From CPC320 sp002684375 (GTDB lineage Bacteria > Pseudomonadota > Alphaproteobacteria > Rhodobacterales > Rhodobacteraceae), in the NCBI GenBank assembly GCA_965662545.1, contig CBFIHZ010000066.1, positions 1-7,717 on the forward strand: a stretch of DNA of 7,717 bases, given 5' to 3'. This document shows, piece after piece, positions 6,460-7,717 of the stretch. A program made the position numbers and the translations under genes. The stretch's first letter is position 1, and each line of letters starts with the position of its first letter. The notes under the pieces were generated by a model, which saw nothing but the letters and a program-made list of their open reading frames with translations, had not been told where the DNA came from and searched no databases.

Positions 6460-6463
6460 GGAG
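6460..6463 (+). promoter_or_regulatory. Ribosome binding site that fixes the racemase-like gene start
   Basis: GGAG (6460-6463) lies six bases before ATG 6470. It overlaps the alternative ATG codons at 6455 and 6458, which have no Shine-Dalgarno sequence of their own. This favours 6470 as the start. Confidence 0.6.
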
Positions 6464-6469
6464 AAGTTT

Positions 6470-7273
6470 ATGGAACAAAAGGCCAAAACTGTGTCGACCT
6501 TTGCGAATCTGCCGTTTGAAGTCACCAACGCCGCTGAAAAACCGGCGCAAATGGGGTTGGTGACGCTTGAAACCGATCTGACCATTGAGACAGAGATGCG
6601 GCATTTTCTTTCGGGTGCTCCGGGCCATAACGATGCCAGCGGTGTCGCGTTGCTACATACACGGATTGCCTGTGATGATCAGGTGACAGCAGAGAACCTG
6701 TCACTGATGGAGGGACGATTTGCCGACGCTCTGGCGCTGTTTCCGAAAGATTATACGTTTGAGGTTATCGGTTATGGGTGCACGTCTGCGTCGTTGGTGA
6801 TTGGTGAGGCAAGGGTCCAACAAATCATTCAGTCCAATGCCGATGTGGCCCATGTCACCACACCTTTGACCGCGGCCAAGCGCGGACTTGCAGCGCTGAA
6901 TGTAGCAAGGATCGGGTATCTTGCGCCGTATATCTCGGAGATTTCTCATCAGATGTGCGACGAGTTTGGGGCTGCGGGGTTTGCCGTGAGCGCGGCTGCG
7001 ACGTTTGGTGAGGGGCGAGATTCAGTTGTTGGCTGCATAACGCCCGCGTCGATTCTGCAGGCAATCGGGGCCTTGGTTGATCGTGACCCGCAACTCGAAG
7101 CGGTGTTTGTCTCCTGCACATCGTTGAAATGTGCGCCCATTATTGCGCACGCAGAGCGCCAGTTCGGCATTCCGGTGGTGTCCAGTAATTCTGCTATTGC
7201 TTGGGATATGGCGCGGCTTGCTGGGGTGCCGGTTTCGGCGACAGGCAAAGGGTCACTTTTCCACTGTGAATGA
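6470..7273 (+). CDS. EutA-like Asp/Glu racemase / maleate isomerase family protein
   Basis: From ATG 6470 the protein has 267 residues; two in-frame ATGs at 6455 and 6458 would add four or five. It has the two-lobed racemase/arylmalonate decarboxylase/maleate cis-trans isomerase fold. Signs are MGLVTLETDLTIE (28-40) near the N-terminus, GYGCTSASLVIG (101-112) with the first-lobe Cys C104, APYISEIS (152-159), VSCTSLK (214-220) with the second-lobe Cys C216, and SSNSAIAWDMARLAG (238-252) near the end. This pattern, especially GYGCTS plus SSNxAIAWDMARLAG, is that of EutA from ectoine/hydroxyectoine utilisation clusters and of maleate isomerase. Two Cys suit a cofactor-free proton-transfer reaction (racemisation or isomerisation). 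It is the last gene of the operon, about 20 bp after the M24 gene. It may invert a stereocentre before the lyase or hydrolase can act; substrate unknown. Confidence 0.82.
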   Translation: MEQKAKTVSTFANLPFEVTNAAEKPAQMGLVTLETDLTIETEMRHFLSGAPGHNDASGVALLHTRIACDDQVTAENLSLMEGRFADALALFPKDYTFEVIGYGCTSASLVIGEARVQQIIQSNADVAHVTTPLTAAKRGLAALNVARIGYLAPYISEISHQMCDEFGAAGFAVSAAATFGEGRDSVVGCITPASILQAIGALVDRDPQLEAVFVSCTSLKCAPIIAHAERQFGIPVVSSNSAIAWDMARLAGVPVSATGKGSLFHCE

Positions 7274-7645
7274 GTAGCAAACTTCGCCTTTCGCTGCGGC
7301 TGTGAAAAACAAAATTCAACCTAAGATTTTTATTGCGTGGTGAAAAATTACAAAACGACTTGTTTTCATCTGTAGTTTCCACCAAAAACCTAAAAATTTT
7401 TCGCAAATCGTCTTTATTTTGCTGGTTTCGATTATCATGCGAATAGCTTAAGTGACAGTTGTTATTTATGTTTGAATTTCGTTTAAGTAATTGTTATTAA
7501 GTTGAATATTTCAGATAATTTAAAAATTTTTGAACTTCCGTGTGTGCTGAACGCTAGTGAAATTGCGTGAAATTTATCGATTTTTTGTTTGGTTCTCGCC
7601 GAATGTTAAGGATAATCAAATTTATGTAAAAATGGAATAGCTCCC
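7274..7645. other. AT-rich non-coding region after the operon
   Basis: No open frame of note exists on either strand; the base composition is far more AT-rich than the preceding genes. It holds two copies of TAAAAATTTTT (7391-7401 and 7521-7531), a short inverted repeat AAAAC/GTTTT (7352-7366) and a weak promoter-like pair TTGAAT-17-TATTAA (7472-7500, plus strand). No convincing terminator for the operon was found. It may be the regulatory region of a gene separated from it by the insertion sequence to the right. Confidence 0.5.
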
Positions 7646-7664
7646 TGAAAGTGGCCCACCCACT

Positions 7665-7680
7665 GGGATACGTATATCCC
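7665..7680. repeat. Inverted repeat in the IS leader
   Basis: GGGATA (7665-7670) and TATCCC (7675-7680) are exact reverse complements around CGTA. It lies five bases before the Shine-Dalgarno sequence of the following gene, so it could be an operator or an mRNA hairpin that limits transposase expression. Confidence 0.5.
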
Positions 7681-7699
7681 TATTAAAGGAGGACCAAGA

Positions 7700-7717
7700 A
7701 TGGGTGGCAAACGAGAG
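7700..7717 (+). CDS. Start of a probable IS3-family transposase OrfA (partial)
   Basis: Only six codons (MGGKRE) are inside the window. The call rests on a strong AAAGGAGG ribosome site (7685-7692) seven bases before the ATG, and on my recollection that IS3-family OrfA proteins of alphaproteobacteria begin with M-x-GKRE followed by a helix-turn-helix region. An ordinary gene start cannot be excluded. The frame remains open at the window edge. Confidence 0.5.

Larger units (their letters stand above)
7646..7717 (+). mobile_element. Probable left end of an IS3-family insertion sequence, truncated by window
   Basis: TGAAAGTGGCCCACC (7646-7660) looks like an IS3-type terminal repeat, and the distance to the OrfA start (54 bp) is usual for that family. 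An inverted repeat GGGATA/TATCCC around CGTA (7665-7680) and a strong AAAGGAGG site (7685-7692) follow. The composition changes sharply from the AT-rich spacer at about 7640. The exact end cannot be fixed without the right terminus. Confidence 0.5.

Noticed and set aside
4077..7273. Calling the operon a complete ectoine degradation cluster
   Set aside because: The PLP enzyme and M24 protein carry motifs of other subfamilies, and deacetylase, cyclodeaminase and aminotransferase genes are not present.

Overview
The window looks like an accessory stretch of an alphaproteobacterial chromosome or plasmid, most likely of the Rhodobacterales (Roseobacter group). This rests on the protein families and their sequence style (IS66 transposase, ProW-type permease remnant, DUF2938 protein, M24 peptidase) and on moderately GC-rich genes separated by AT-rich spacers. 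It is a judgement from recalled families, not a database result.

Layout. Positions 1-846 hold the decayed 5' part of an IS66-family transposase (minus strand) with a frameshift and a nonsense codon. It abuts, almost without a gap, the C-terminal remnant of a glycine betaine/proline-type ABC permease (843-1084, plus strand), itself frameshifted. A solitary short MTA/SAH nucleosidase-like gene follows (1394-1948). A convergent gene encodes a small predicted lipoprotein of the histidine phosphatase superfamily (2334-2810, minus), which has a good sigma-70-like promoter and lacks the usual second catalytic histidine. A roughly 440-bp spacer with a promoter-like and a terminator-like element then leads to a four-helix DUF2938 membrane protein (3397-3903).

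The main functional unit is a three-gene operon at 4077-7273, plus strand: a PLP-dependent 2,3-diaminopropionate ammonia-lyase, an M24 metallohydrolase with all five metal ligands, and an Asp/Glu racemase/maleate isomerase-fold protein resembling EutA of ectoine catabolism. The first two genes overlap by 4 bp (ATGA) and the third starts about 20 bp after the second. The set recalls the eutA-eutB-eutD part of (hydroxy)ectoine utilisation clusters, but the PLP enzyme and the M24 protein belong to other subfamilies. I infer a catabolic module for an unknown diaminopropionate-containing or cyclic amidine/amide compound, with DAP cleaved to pyruvate and ammonia.

From 7274 on, the DNA is non-coding and very AT-rich, and it ends in what looks like the left end of an IS3-family element (about 7646 onward), whose OrfA begins at 7700 and runs off the window. 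The whole cargo is therefore bracketed by mobile-element sequence. I saw no tRNA, rRNA or CRISPR array.
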